Shown: one piece after another, positions 13,398 to 23,936 of the stretch
How positions within the stretch are numbered: position 1 is the stretch's first letter
How the letters are laid out: each line of letters begins with the position of its first letter
Assembly: GCA_949592205.1 (NCBI GenBank)
Contig: CATIUR010000001.1
Span: 65,986,559-66,050,558, forward strand
Length of the DNA stretch: 64,000 bases
DNA from: Helichrysum umbraculigerum
Taxonomy: Eukaryota; Streptophyta; Magnoliopsida; Asterales; Asteraceae
Direction: 5' to 3'
The notes under the pieces: model-generated
Databases searched by the model: none
What the model saw: only the letters and a program-made list of their open reading frames with translations
What the model was told of the DNA's origin: nothing
Made by a program: the position numbers and the translations under genes

Positions 13398-13762
13398 GCT
13401 GGTCGTTCTCCAGCGGTTTACAAACAGTACCGGTCGTTCTCCGGCCAAATACGCACGGGTCGTTCTCCCGTTCATATAAAACAGTTTAATACACACGGGT
13501 CGTTCTCCCGTCCAAACACTGCTGGTCGTTCTCCAGCGAAACACAATACCGGTCGTTCTCCGGTCAATACGCATGGGTCGTTCTCCCATCCAAAGACGCA
13601 CGGTTCGTTCTCCCGTCCCTTGGCCAGTCGTTCTCTGGCACTAAAATACGTAGCTGGTCGTTCTCCAGCGTTTATATAAAAGTACCGGTCGTTCTCCGGT
13701 ATACCAAACAAGTTTAAAGGTTTACAGTCGTTTGCAAAACAGTTTACCGGTCGTTCTCCGGT
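13398..13762 (-). repeat. Array of 12 hairpins with constant loop TCGTTCT and variable stems
   Basis: Each unit is stem-TCGTTCT-stem. Stems (left/right arm on the plus strand): GCTGG/CCAGC at 13398, 13521 and 13653; ACGGG/CCCGT at 13455 and 13495; ACCGG/CCGGT at 13548 and 13746; CCGG/CCGG at 13430; ATGGG/CCCAT at 13573; GCCAG/CTGGC at 13623; TACCGG/CCGGTA at 13683; one unit near 13599 has a mismatch. The loop is constant while both arms change together. Spacing is irregular (about 24-62 bp). Confidence 0.9.
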
Positions 13763-14367
13763 CTAGTTAAAACAGTTTGTCGAATAAGTTATCCCATTTG
13801 TTTAGTGTGTCAATATGAAAATGTTATTTCATAACAAAAGTTCGCACAACAGTTTAAACAGTTCAAAGTACTCTAACTGTTCGAGTAAACACGTATGATA
13901 AACAATCATATAAGTAAAAGCAGTTATGGCAATAATTAAAACAGTTGACTATGTTTTTCACCCCTGTTTAAAAGCAGTTAAATCAGTAAAAGTAGGGGCT
14001 GTGAACTCACCTGTTGAGTTAAGTAGTTGTGCGAGTGCTAGCAAACCTAAGCCCAAGTACAGTCCAGAATCTCCTAACGTCCTAAACGTATGAGATTTAA
14101 TAAGTATTGTGGATGTCTAAGCTAATCATCCATGCTAGTGTTTGTACAACCAAGTTATATTCAAAGTGTTTGTTAAACGTTCACGTTTGTATTTCGTTGT
14201 TTGTGAAAATGTATACGACTCGTTGGTGATAGTTTGAAATCATAATTTCAATAAAATAGCGTGTCTGTAATGTTTGTAAAGTTCACATGTAGCATTGTAT
14301 GTAAGTATTCGTTATCGGTTAAGTTCGACACTTAATGTAAAAATAGTTTGTAAAGTTTCTGTTTTCT

Positions 14368-14619
14368 GCGACACAATATGCGACACAATGGTTGTGTCGC
14401 ATGGTGCGACACAATTCTGCGACACAAGGGTTGTGTCGCAGAGATTCGAGGTGCCGAGTCAACAGCGACATAAAGCGTTGTGTCGTATGGGTTTTGCGAC
14501 ATAAGGTGCGACATAATCGTTGTGTCGTATGGATACGACATAAGATGGTTTGGTACGACACAATCGTTGTGTCGTATGGTTTCTGCGACATAGTATGCGA
14601 CACAATGGTTGTGTCGCAT
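14368..14619 (-). repeat. Hairpin array of the TGCGACACAA / TTGTGTCGCA type
   Basis: Clear stem-loops: ATGCGACACAA-TGG-TTGTGTCGCAT (14378-14402), CTGCGACACAA-GGG-TTGTGTCGCAG (14417-14441), TACGACACAA-TCG-TTGTGTCGTA (14554-14576) and ATGCGACACAA-TGG-TTGTGTCGCAT (14595-14619), with weaker units between. Outer pairs differ between units but stay complementary. The protein-like readings through it are artefacts. Confidence 0.85.
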
Positions 14620-15529
14620 AGATGAACACCAGCCCAGAAACTTAGGCTGTCGCGATTTTTCCGATTAAAAACCCAAACCAAATGTATTTTTAAGCTTTAA
14701 AATCGTGTTTTCTTTGTTGTATGGGTTAATACTAAGTATATTAAACACTAATATGAAAGAAAACTTCAAAATCTAAGAATTTGCGGGATTTGTCGAAAAC
14801 TTACGTGTGGCGGATTTGAAATCCGAAAAGGTAGAAAGATAGATCGTGTTGCCGTGATCGTTTTCCTCTATTTTGTTTGATGATTCGGCGTCGTTTGAGG
14901 GTAGTTTTGGTGTAATTAGTGTGGTTTTTGGTTTGGTTTTTAGAGAGAGAGAAAGATGAGAGAAAAGAGAGTGTAGAGAGAGAGATGAAAGATAGAGAAT
15001 GAGAATGGTGGAGGTGGGGAGGTGGGTTTTGTTCCCCATTTCCCGTCTCCGTGTTTGCGCTCCGTGTTTGTTTACCCGATTGTTAAATGTTACATTATTT
15101 TAACTAATACATTTTTAATTACATATTTCATTATATTTTTAATTAGGATCTTTTTATGAAACCAAATTAATTAATTTTATAAATTTCCAACTTTGTTTCA
15201 TCTTAATTATACAAGTTAACGTTTTACGTTATAAAATGATATGTAAATATTATTGACATAATATTTAATTGTTTACGACGTTATTTAATAATTTCGTTTT
15301 ATTAAATAATTTTGTTCACCAACAGTCGTATATTTTTGTCGCGTTTGTTTTCAGATTGTTCAGTACGTAATTACAACTAATTACAAATACGTAATACTAC
15401 GCGTATTATCTAATTGGGCTTTGCTAGACTTACCTCTAAAATGTGTTGTGAATTCACTCAAGTAGGGAATTAGCCTAAAATGCAAATGTTTAGCGTTAAT
15501 AATAGTGTTTAAATTTGCGGGGTGTTACA

Positions 15530-15565
15530 TTCTCCCCATGTTAGAGAAATCTCGTCCCGAGATTT
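15530..15565 (-). other. Family D polypurine tract and pre-PPT hairpin
   Basis: On the minus strand: AAATCTCG-GGA-CGAGATTT (15565-15547), then CATGGGGAGAA (15540-15530) next to the LTR. Compared with family C, one stem pair is changed on both sides (T to C, A to G). Confidence 0.8.
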
Positions 15566-15806
15566 AAAATCAAGTCGGATCGCCCGCGGCGTATGTTCTC
15601 CGAATAAGTCACGTCGTCAATAATAATTCCAATTTGCGTGGCGCTCAATTGTTGCCAGAAAAGTTTTAACGATTTAGTATACTCGCGGTATAGTTTAAAT
15701 AGTTATGCGCTCGATAATTGTCGAAGTTTACCAAGCGTTGAGTTTGAATAGACATTCGAACGAAACATATGTTAAATCGTAGCAACAGCTGTTAAGACAT
15801 ACCGTA
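15566..15806 (-). other. 3' internal region of the chimeric element, no ORF
   Basis: Between the gag remnant and the pre-PPT hairpin. No protease, RT or integrase remains. Confidence 0.6.
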
Positions 15807-17020
15807 CTAGCCGAGGTCCGCAACCGTTTCCGGTGCACGGAGAATGTATGCACGGCTACGACCCGGTGGGATGGTTGCGATGCGGTTGTTGTTGTTCTGA
15901 TTGTTGTTCCCGGTGTTGTTCTGGTTGTTGTTCAGTCGTGGACATTGATTTCGAAAGTGTCCGGATTCACCGCACTCGAAGCACGCAATTGTTCGAGGAA
16001 GAGGGTTGGTTTTACAGTTTTGGGCCAAATGACCCCAGTTTCTGTAGTCTTGACAGAAGGCGCATTCGCTTGTGTGGTGCTTCCCGCACTTATCACATTT
16101 CGGTTTGTTGCCAAGATAGGTTTTGGGTCCAGGGTTGGTGATTGCGGCGTAGGCTCGGGCGTTTCCCGGGTTCCTGTTTTGTTGACCCTGGCGGTCATTG
16201 CCCTTGTTGTTCCATTTACGTTTGTGAGTTCCAGAGTCGCCCGCATCAGTACGGGTAAGTTCAGCTTTCCCCGAGGTAGCTTTCAAAGTGCCGATCAGAA
16301 TGGCGTCGTCGGTTAAACTTTGAGCCAGGTCCGCTGCGCTCCTAAAGGTAGCTGGTTTGGAGGACATAACCATGCCTCGGATCTGTGGGGCCAAGCCCTT
16401 GTTGTAACGCTCGATACGTTTGCTTTCAGGAGTCACCATGTGGTAAACGTGCCAGTTCTTGAAGTCGGGTTGTGTATCCAGAAATGTCAGCACCGATCAT
16501 TTGAACGTTCCAGAGTTCGGTTTCAAGTTTCTGCATCTCGTTCGGAGGGCAAAATTCCTCCATCATCATCTGTTTCAGAGTTTCCCAGGTCATGGAGTGA
16601 GCAGCTGGGCGTCCAATAATCTGGACCTGAGCGTTCCACCATGTTAACGCTTTGTCAGCTAGTGTGCAGGTGGCGTATTTCACTATTTTGTCGGCGGCGC
16701 AGTCGCTGATGTCGATTACCGATTCCATTTTCTCAATCAAGTGGACCAGGCCGATGGCCCCTTCGGTCCCGGTGAAGGTGCTGGGTTTACAAGACTGGAA
16801 GGTTTTGTAGGAACACCCTTGCTGGGTATTGGTTGGGGTTTCACTGTTGACGGGGGTGGCTCCACTGTTATGTACCACGTGTTCACGATTTCGGCTTGCC
16901 TCGTATTGGGCAATTGCCTCTGCTACACGACGTTCAATAATCTGTTCGGTGGTTTCGATGACAGGAGGTGTATTTGTTTGGCGACTGTTGCCTCGTATTG
17001 GGCAATTGCCTCGTATTGAG
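15807..17020 (-). pseudogene. Ty3/gypsy gag fragment, frameshifted
   Basis: Read on the minus strand from about 17020: an N-terminal part with VIETTEQIIERRVAEAIAQYEA, the retrotransposon gag domain (SYKTFQSCKP...LTWWNAQV, ORF to 16426), a frame change near 16440, then the rest with zinc knuckles (ORF 16493-15807). The last knuckle CFECGESGHFRNQC is canonical; the one before reads CQDYRNWGHLAQNC, with tyrosine where the second cysteine belongs. Gag packages element RNA in cytoplasmic particles. The start codon is lost at the junction with the LTR fragment; the block coding for AIAQYEA is duplicated (about 16903-16927 and 16993-17017). It is clearly distinct from the gags of families B and C. 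Confidence 0.75.
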
Positions 17021-17021
17021 T

Positions 17022-18769
17022 GTTTATTGGAATAAACTTGAATTGATTAGCTGTGATGTGTTGTCCGAAGAATTGTAACCTGAAGGTGTCCATGACACGC
17101 GATGGTTATTAATTGGTCAGGCATCTCGAAAGACTACCTTTGTAGATGTTTGTCCAAATTACCCCGATTTGGTTGATTGACTTGTCCAAATTACTACGAT
17201 TTGGTTGATTGATTCGAACGTTTGAAAATATGTACGGCCCGTTGGCGACGGATTTGTAATAATAATCTCAACTATTATTATTTTGATTTCGTGGTGTTTT
17301 ACTTGAAAAATGTGTTTTGATTGTGTCTTTGAAGCCGTTACAAACTCTAAGTGACGGGGGTCCGGGGGCAGCGCCCCTGGTAGCGGGGTCCAAGGGGCGG
17401 CAGCCCCTGGAGGGGTCCAAGGGGCAGAGCCCCTGGTTGGGGTCGAGCTGCCAAGTCAGCTTGGAAAATTTTTATTCCTACTATATTGCTTTGGTGGAAA
17501 ACGCATCTAGGATTTGAATTTGAGTAAAATCAAGTGAAAAATTTTGGGTCTCGACACTTAGTAAAAATCTGTGTTTTCTAGTTTCTGTTTTGTGCGACGT
17601 CGGGTGTGACGTCGCAGATCCTGACTGCGACGTTGAGCATGGCGTCGCTATGTGCGACTTTCGCAATTTAATACGACGTTGTGCGTGGCGTCGCTATATG
17701 CGACGTTGTTGATTTCTGCGACGTAAGGGCTTGCGTCGCTAAGTGCGACGTCGGTCAATTAGGGCGACGTAGTGGCTGATGTCGCTATGTGCGACGTCGT
17801 GATGTGTTTTGCGACGTCGCAGCTGACGTCGCATAAAGTCTGGGCCAAATGCGACGTTACGGTCTGATGACCGGAGTTTGTGTCGAAAACGAGTTTTCCG
17901 GCGACCATTTGGTCCAAAACTTTTACCCAACCCATATTTGGACATTATCAACTTAAATAACCCATAATCATGTAAAAATAATCGAAAACGGAGAGTTTCG
18001 GGTTTTTCTCGGAAACTTACACGGTGTCGAAATGAAATTCCGAAAATATGAGGTTGTAGATCGTTGCATGGTGATTCCTTTTCTCTAATTATTTTGATGA
18101 TCCGACGAGTTTAAGTGCGTTATTTGGTGAATTTTGTGAGGTGGTGGTGGTTTGGAAATTTGAGAGAAAAGAGAAGAAGAAAGAGAATGGTGGATGAAAA
18201 TGGGAAAAAGATGAGGGTGATGGTGGGGTTATGGGGGCCGGCCCACTTGGGCCCCACCCAAGTGTGGTTGGCTCCTAATTTTGTTCGCGTGTATTCGCGC
18301 TCCGTGCGGTGTTCGTTTAAACGTTAAATTAATACTTTATGCGCTTAAATATGCATTTTAAAATATGAATATTTACTCAATATTTTCGTTGGAGTATTTT
18401 ACCAAATACTTAATAACTGTGTTATAAAACGTAACTTGTTTCGTTTGTTTGCGCGTTTAACATTTTAATTGTGTAAACGTTGTTGTACGATATGAATCAA
18501 AACTGAAATATTATAAAAATAATATTTGGGATATAATAGAGTTATGAAAGAATGTTACATTATTTAATTAAATTATTCACCAACGTCCGTATTTAATTGA
18601 CCGAATTACATTCGATTTGAACTTGTACGATTTAAATTAAACCGCAATACTTGTATATATTCAACAATATATATTAATCGGTACATTAACTAGTCTAACA
18701 CAGAACTAATTACATGTATTAAAACTTGATTAGGCACTAATCACTAGTCCTAATTTGACGGGTGTCACA
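17022..18769 (-). repeat. Diverged family C-like LTR, 3' part missing
   Basis: Sense is minus, starting TGTGACACCC at 18769. It aligns in order with 44807 to about 46680: AT-rich U3, CT-rich leader, the GCGACG/CGTCGC hairpin array (17875-17590), the GGGGC/GCCCC repeat (17436-17355) and the AAATCGGGGTAATTTGG block (near 17170). It stops abruptly near 17022. It is much more diverged than the 44807/52416 pair, so it is an older insertion. Confidence 0.75.
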
Positions 18770-20032
18770 CTATTGCTGCTCAATATAAATGGAGTATTCA
18801 TCAAATGGATGTCAAGTCCGCCTTTCTAAATGGGTCACTTGAGGAGGAAGTTTATGTGGAGCAACCAGAAGGATACGTTGCTAAAGGGCAAGAAGGTAAA
18901 GTGCTAAGGCTGAGAAAGGCGTTATATGGCCTAAAGCAAGCACCACGCGCTTGGAATACAAGAATTGACAAGTATTTCCAAGAGCATGGTTTCACAAAAT
19001 GTCAAAGTGAATACGCACTTTACGTAAAGTATGAAAAAGGAGATATATTGATGGTGTGCTTATACGTGGATGATCTTATCTTCACGGGAAACTCTAAAAG
19101 GATGGTTGATGAATTCAAGAAGTCTATGGCAAAGGAGTTCGAGATGACCGATATTGGGCTTATGTCTTATTATCTTGGTATCGAGGTTAAGCAAATGGAA
19201 GAAGGTATCTTCATATGCCAAGAAAGATATGGGAATGACATATTGAAAAGGTTTGGTATGGAGAATTGCAAACCTATTGGCACCCCCATTGAGTGTGGAA
19301 CAAAGCACTCAAAGTATGATGGAGGAGAAGCGGTTGATCCAACGTTATTCAAGAGTCTTGTAGGAAGCTTACGGTATTTGACGTGCACAAGACCTGACAT
19401 TCAATATGCCGTGGGACTAATCAGTCGGTTCATGGAATCACCTACTACTTCCCACCTGAAGACCGCTAAAAGGATTCTACGCTATCTCAAAGGTACACTT
19501 GATTATGGTATGTTATATACATCATCTAATGACTTCAAGCTTGTGGGCTATAGCGATAGTGATTGGGCTGGTAATTCCGATGATAGTAAAAGCATATCAG
19601 GATTCTTATTCTTCCTTGGAAACAACGCATTCACATGGTCTTCAAAGAAGCAACCAATTGTTACTCTGTCCACTTGCGAAGCAGAGTATGTAGCTGCAAC
19701 ATCATGTGTGTGCCATGCTATTTGGCTTAGAAGTATATTGAAGGAGCTACACATGGCACAAGAGGATGCGACAAAGATCTTCGTGGATAACAAGTCAGCG
19801 ATTGACTTAGCGAAAAAATCCTGTTTACCATGATCGAAGTAAGCATATCAACACTCGCTATCACTTTATTCGAGAATGTATTGCAAGGAAGGATGTGCAA
19901 GTGATACATACAAAGTCAGAAGATCAACTCGCAGACATATTTACCAAGCCGCTCAAGGAGAGAGATTTTTCAAGATTGAGGATGATGCTTGGTGTCGGCA
20001 AATCAAGTTTAAAGGGGGGTGTTGGATCATAA
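18770..20032 (+). pseudogene. Ty1/copia RT-RNase H fragment
   Basis: An open frame from the left junction reads AAQYKWSIHQMDVKSAFLNGS, then ALYGLKQAPRAWN, the catalytic YVDD (LYVDDLIF), CTRPDIQYAV, DSDWAG and the RNase H block TCEAEYVAAT. It stops at TGA 19831-19833 because of one extra A in an A run near 19815. The next frame finishes RNase H (HTKSEDQLADIFTKPL) and stops at TAA 20030-20032, just inside the LTR. The wording resembles the Ale/Retrofit end of copia diversity, though the lineage is not certain. The N-terminal RT, integrase, protease and gag were removed where the family C-like LTR now abuts at 18769. Not functional. Confidence 0.85.
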
Positions 20033-20476
20033 ACTTGATTTGGCCTAATGGATGTTGGATCATAAACTTACTTGATCCAAATTAGTATTGATTAACCAAA
20101 ATGGTTAGGCCCAAATCCAATAATGATAAAATATCTAAATATGTGTAGAAGTATCCATTAGAAATATCTAGATATTAGTATAAGAAATATCTAGATATTA
20201 ATATGTAAAAGAAATATCTAGATAGGAAATATCTAGAGATGTAATAAATATCTAGTAGAAATATCTAGATATCCATGGAAATATCTAATTTCTAGAATGT
20301 TCCATGGAGTAGTATAAATAGGTGGTGAAGTTGTCATTTGTAATCAAGTCATTGTAAGCAAATTTGTAATCAATAAAAACATTGTTCTTAAAATTCTCTC
20401 TTTCAAATACTCTTCCAACCTCTTTCACTTAAAACCTCTCAATCAAATCAAGCCTAGAAAGCTCAAAGGGCTAACA
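20011..20476 (+). repeat. PPT and 3' LTR (457 bp) of the copia fragment
   Basis: PPT AAAGGGGGG (20011-20019), LTR TGTTGGATC...GGCTAACA (20020-20476). The first about 30 bp are partly duplicated (TGTTGGATCATAAACTT at 20020 and 20053). Several copies of the palindrome AATATCTAGATATT or close variants lie at about 20158-20300, just upstream of a TATAAATA box (near 20312). Confidence 0.8.
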
Positions 20477-22362
20477 GTAACATCACCTTAAACCTGGAGG
20501 CAATATATAGATTTGTGTTTTGTATAAGTATTAATAAAGCATAAAATACAACAATCTTTCATGCATTTCAAATTATATAAATGTTTAGCCATTGCAGTTG
20601 TGTGAAAACGCTAATAATTATAGTATACCCATAATTATCCTTAAATACCACTAGTCCATGTGTGTGGTTGGTAATTCAAAACTACTCTAAAAACCATTTC
20701 AATGTGTCATGGAGAAGACCCAAATCACACTCATGCAAATAATCGATCTGATTGATCATGTTTATTTTGTACTTGATACGTCATTCATAGAATACTCGTT
20801 AAGAGGTTTTTCAATGAGGCAGTCTCATTACTAACCAACTTCATAAACATAAACAACAACTTCCCTCTGTAAAAGAAATCCACAAGTGAAGTACTTTCAT
20901 ATGGATTACATCTCCAGTTAACCTTTCAATACACCGGAAAAACCATGATAAAAAACACAAAAGCTCATGTTATCTACGTCCCACTATTCCAACCCAAATC
21001 TACTTCATCTAAAACAATGTTTGTTGGCTAGAGTATATTCATTAAATTGAGGAATAGTGACCTTTTTCTATCAAAGTGCCAGATCCTTGAAGGAAGTTTT
21101 CTTCGATAGTGTTCTACGAATTAAATTAGAGGTTTTTTGCAATAGTTTATACCAAGTTTACATGTTGTATCTATCACTCATATCCAATTCGCAACACAAA
21201 CATACATATTCAATGATGATAGTTGTCAACTCGGAACTTGACTCGTGAATTGAAATCATTTTACATCATGGCTCGACTCATACTAGTCACCTTTAACTAA
21301 ATTATATAAGTACAAATATATAACACACATATAGAAAACTAAAATGATTGAAAATAAGTTGACAACTAAGCCAATCTTTCCTAATACTACACAAGGTTAC
21401 AAATATGAAGACAGTATGTATGGTGTGGTATAAATAAACAGATGGCTAAAAATGCATGGTGTGGCTATATATGTTGCATGAAGACCGATGTATCATATAA
21501 GACTATAAGTAATGAAGTAATAGGATAAAAAGAGGGACCATGTGACGTTAGGAAATTAAAGATGTGTGATGTACTTGAAGTTGAGTCAATGTATGTCAGA
21601 ATGTGCGGGTCAATAGTGTAAATAGATTAGGATCCAAATGTGATGTATATGGATATGGATTAGGATCCAAAAGTGATGTATATGTATATGGATTAGGATC
21701 CAAATGTGATGTAATTAATGATGTAAGATGTCAACGTTTGGTTTCTAATACAATACAATACCTGCCTTTTTCAATCAATATCTTAAAGCAAGGGGATGAT
21801 CGGCATGGGAGATGGGCAATTCCTCAACCAAGTAGCTACCATTTCCCCAAAAAGACTTACAAGTTGCCCTCAATAAATTCAACGGTTATATCTGCAGTTT
21901 TCGAGAGCATAGTAGGAAATAGCACTTCATTTTTTACTTTTAACAAACATAAATGATTTCTATCACCCTATACTCTGAATCTCTCTTTCTATATATCTCA
22001 TATATGTGGTGACTCTCAATTCTCTCCTCACTCATTTCATCTTTCTTGCATTCTTAAAAAATATTTCTGATCAATATTGTTCTTATTTCATACATTGTTA
22101 AATTGTTAATGATTATATCTCAAAGTTAGAAGTTCGATTTGATTAGTACATGAAGATAAAGCATTTGGCTGAGATGACAGCGCATCAATACTTCTTTATC
22201 ACCAACTCATTTGAGTTTGACAACTATCGTATAAGCCTATCAGACAGATATAGTTTTTTATCAAACAACCACACAAGATCTTTTAGATCATTTCTTTATG
22301 CTTTTTTTGCCTACTCAAGTTTGGAATTTCATCAAAAGCAGTAGTTAGTAGTTTATAGTGAA
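20477..22362. other. Intergenic DNA without assigned gene
   Basis: No transposon protein and no recognised gene. There is a 33-bp tandem repeat at 21628-21726. A promoter-like segment near 21985 (CTATATATCT, then a CT-rich leader to 22050) precedes a 64-codon ORF at 22150-22344 without family resemblance. This may be original host DNA flanking the nest. Confidence 0.45.
21628..21726 (+). repeat. 33-bp tandem repeat, three copies
   Basis: Units begin GATTAGGATCCAAA; copies differ by a few bases and the third diverges in its last third. Confidence 0.85.
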
Positions 22363-22443
22363 CTAATTAGAGTTTTTGTCAACTTCTCCAAAATTGACCT
22401 CACAAAAGAGCTGGATCACGCGCCTTGCATTCTCACTACACAC
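22363..22443 (-). other. Possible 3' terminal exon remnant of an unknown gene
   Basis: On the minus strand an acceptor-like CTGCAG (22449-22444) precedes 26 open codons (VCSENARRVIQLF...DKNSN) and a TAG at 22365-22363. No family recognised. It may be chance. Confidence 0.2.
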
Positions 22444-22553
22444 CTGCAGGCGTTAAAGAGATAAACATTCTTAAATTAAAGAATATTTAACTACTAAGGT
22501 ACCCTTACTCATTTTTTTTCTACTGAAATTTAGTTTATTTGGGTCAGCCTCAC

Positions 22554-22757
22554 TGATAAATACAGAATTGATGAAGATGAAAATTGATTGAATTTTATTA
22601 GAAATAAGGGATAAGGGCCCAATTCGAGAGGGGCAAGGTCTCCGATTACAGGAACAAGGAAATCAAAAGATAATTCTCAATGCCTAGACATAAAACTAGC
22701 CATTTATTTATACTAATCAAATACTAGAATTAAGGGTAGAAATGGCAGGATTCTACA
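22554..22757 (-). repeat. Candidate 3' LTR of the outer Reina-like gypsy element
   Basis: Downstream of the gypsy stop codon the minus strand has a purine tract AGGAAATTAGGG, then TGTAGAATCC (from 22757), a TATA-like AGTATAAATA (near 22715) and a CA end near 22554. Short LTRs suit the Reina lineage. The partner LTR is outside the window, so the ends are not verified. Confidence 0.35.
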
Positions 22758-22801
22758 CCCTAATTTCCTGGATAAATATTAATTAAATTGATTGCATAAA
22801 A

Positions 22802-23030
22802 TCATTCAGTGATTTGACCAAGAGGATTTAGCAAGTTTCCAAAGAAAGAATCCAACTGTCCCACTTTTGCAACTGTGACTCTATCTTTTCTTCTTGAGTA
22901 CACTTTCAATGGTGGATCCTTATCATTACTTCCCCCTCGGTAAAATGTCTTGTCCTCAAGACGGAATGTAGGAAATTGCTCAGCCATTAGATCATAGGTT
23001 TCCCATGTTGCTTCTTCTAGAGGTCGATTA
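22802..23030 (-). pseudogene. C-terminal end of the outer gypsy polyprotein, separated by the copia insertion
   Basis: The minus frame reads RPLEEATWETYDLM...QFPTFRLEDKTFYRGG and stops at 22802. The EATWE...FP.F.LEDK wording is the end of a chromodomain-type C-terminus of plant chromoviruses. It continues the coding sequence at 61404 after removal of the copia element and one copy of GATTA, which proves both pieces are one gene. Confidence 0.8.
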
Positions 23031-23628
23031 TATAGGTAAACAACTCAGATCAAATTGTCAAACAATACATGCAGCGGAAAATAGGATCACATAGGAATAA
23101 TTAAATCGGATTAAGTTATACCTTATTGCCTTGAATTGTTTGTAAGAAAACCTTTAGATCTAAGTTCAAGATATTTCCTTGGTCACGTACACGACACCGT
23201 CTTTATCGATATGCTTGTATGCTAGTACTTGCCCGTTCACAAAACCACACAACCTTTTGTGCCTTCTTTTCTTTGCCGTACAAAACAAAACCAAACAATT
23301 GAAAAACCCTTTGGTTTTTTGTGAAGTACGGCCGAACTCCAAGAGAGGAGTAGCAAGAGATTTTTTTGTGAATATTAATTAGAGATTTATATTAGGATTA
23401 ACCCTAACCCTAATCTATAAGGGTGTATTTATAGATAGGTAAAACTTGGTCCCCAAGTTTAATATTTTCACATTAATCCCTCTAGTTAATTAATTATTAA
23501 TTTTAACTCTTAACTTTAATAATTAATAACTTTAGGCAAATAAGCAATATCTCAATGTCGATGTGTGCGTTCCCAAAGGCTCACACATTTACGGACACAT
23601 ATTTGATAAAATCATTCAAATACCAACA
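23031..23628 (-). repeat. Copia 3' LTR
   Basis: Sense is minus: TGTTGGTATT at 23628 to CCTATA at 23031, near-identical to 60800-61398. AAAAGTGGGAGC (23640-23629) is the polypurine tract. The AACCCTAACCCTAAT-like stretch near 23400 is part of the LTR. Confidence 0.9.
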
Positions 23629-23640
23629 GCTCCCACTTTT

Positions 23641-23931
23641 GAATAATTTTCCAAACAAATATGATAACATTGATTAATGTCTAGCAACATATCAATGCTC
23701 CCATAAATGCACGAGTGAAGTTTCACCAAAGTCACTGTGAGTCTATGTTTAGTTTATATCCTTTTGTTACAGATACTCTAGTTAAAACTTGGAGATGGAT
23801 CAAAGTCATTCCATTTTAACTTCTGTTTCTCATTTCGCAAATCACTTAAGATTACCGAATACAGTCGAGACAGTTCTAGACTTATTAGGGTCTGGCCAGA
23901 CAAACATCTTAAGTATTCATGAGTGGTGTAA
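23641..23931 (-). other. Copia 3' untranslated region, left part
   Basis: Continues at 44155 on the other side of element B. The AGTGG TSD (23932-23936) follows. No ORF of note. Confidence 0.7.
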
Positions 23932-23936
23932 CACCC

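Larger units (their letters stand above)
12795..15529 (-). repeat. Family D LTR (D1, 2735 bp)
   Basis: Element sense is minus. It starts TGTAACACCC at 15529 and ends GGGTGTTACA at 12795. In sense order: AT-rich U3, a CT-rich leader (15035-14940), a GTAAGT donor-like site (14804), a hairpin array (14619-14368), a conserved CAGGTGAGTTCAC block (near 14010), a second hairpin array (13762-13398) and the terminal stem-loop with GCTTCCGC. It aligns with the solo LTR at 30463-33136. Confidence 0.85.
12795..18769 (-). mobile_element. Chimeric gypsy remnant: family D 3' LTR, broken gag, family C-like 5' LTR
   Basis: On the minus strand: a family C-like LTR starting TGTGACACCC at 18769 runs to about 17022, joins a gag fragment (17020-15807), then a PPT (15540-15530) and a complete family D LTR (15529-12795). 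The two LTRs are of different families and the outer flanks (CCTAC left, CTATT right) do not match. The end of the left-hand family C LTR, the primer site and the gag start are missing. Most likely a recombination or deletion product of two elements. Confidence 0.6.

Noticed and set aside
13341..13711. Overlapping ORFs on both strands with repeated GERP or GRSP words
   Set aside because: Both strands read open because the region is a hairpin array; stems vary without regard to codons and spacing is not a multiple of three.
13398..13762. CRISPR-like regular repeat array
   Set aside because: Spacing is irregular, the repeat is too short, stems vary, and the setting is a plant LTR.
14295..14681. 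Repeated CDT/RHN-rich ORFs in LTR D1 and at 31951-32389 in D2
   Set aside because: Artefact of the GCGACACAA array; frames differ between the two LTRs.
18181..18327. Short ORF in the CT-rich part of the old C-like LTR
   Set aside because: It is the reverse strand of the LTR leader; there is no conservation with the young C LTRs as a protein.
21603..21956. 117-codon ORF containing an 11-residue repeat
   Set aside because: The repeat is a 33-bp minisatellite that keeps the frame open; the remaining sequence has no family resemblance.
23400..23425. Telomere-like CCCTAA units (also near 61170)
   Set aside because: Only about two units, inside both copia LTRs and so part of the element, not interstitial telomere DNA.
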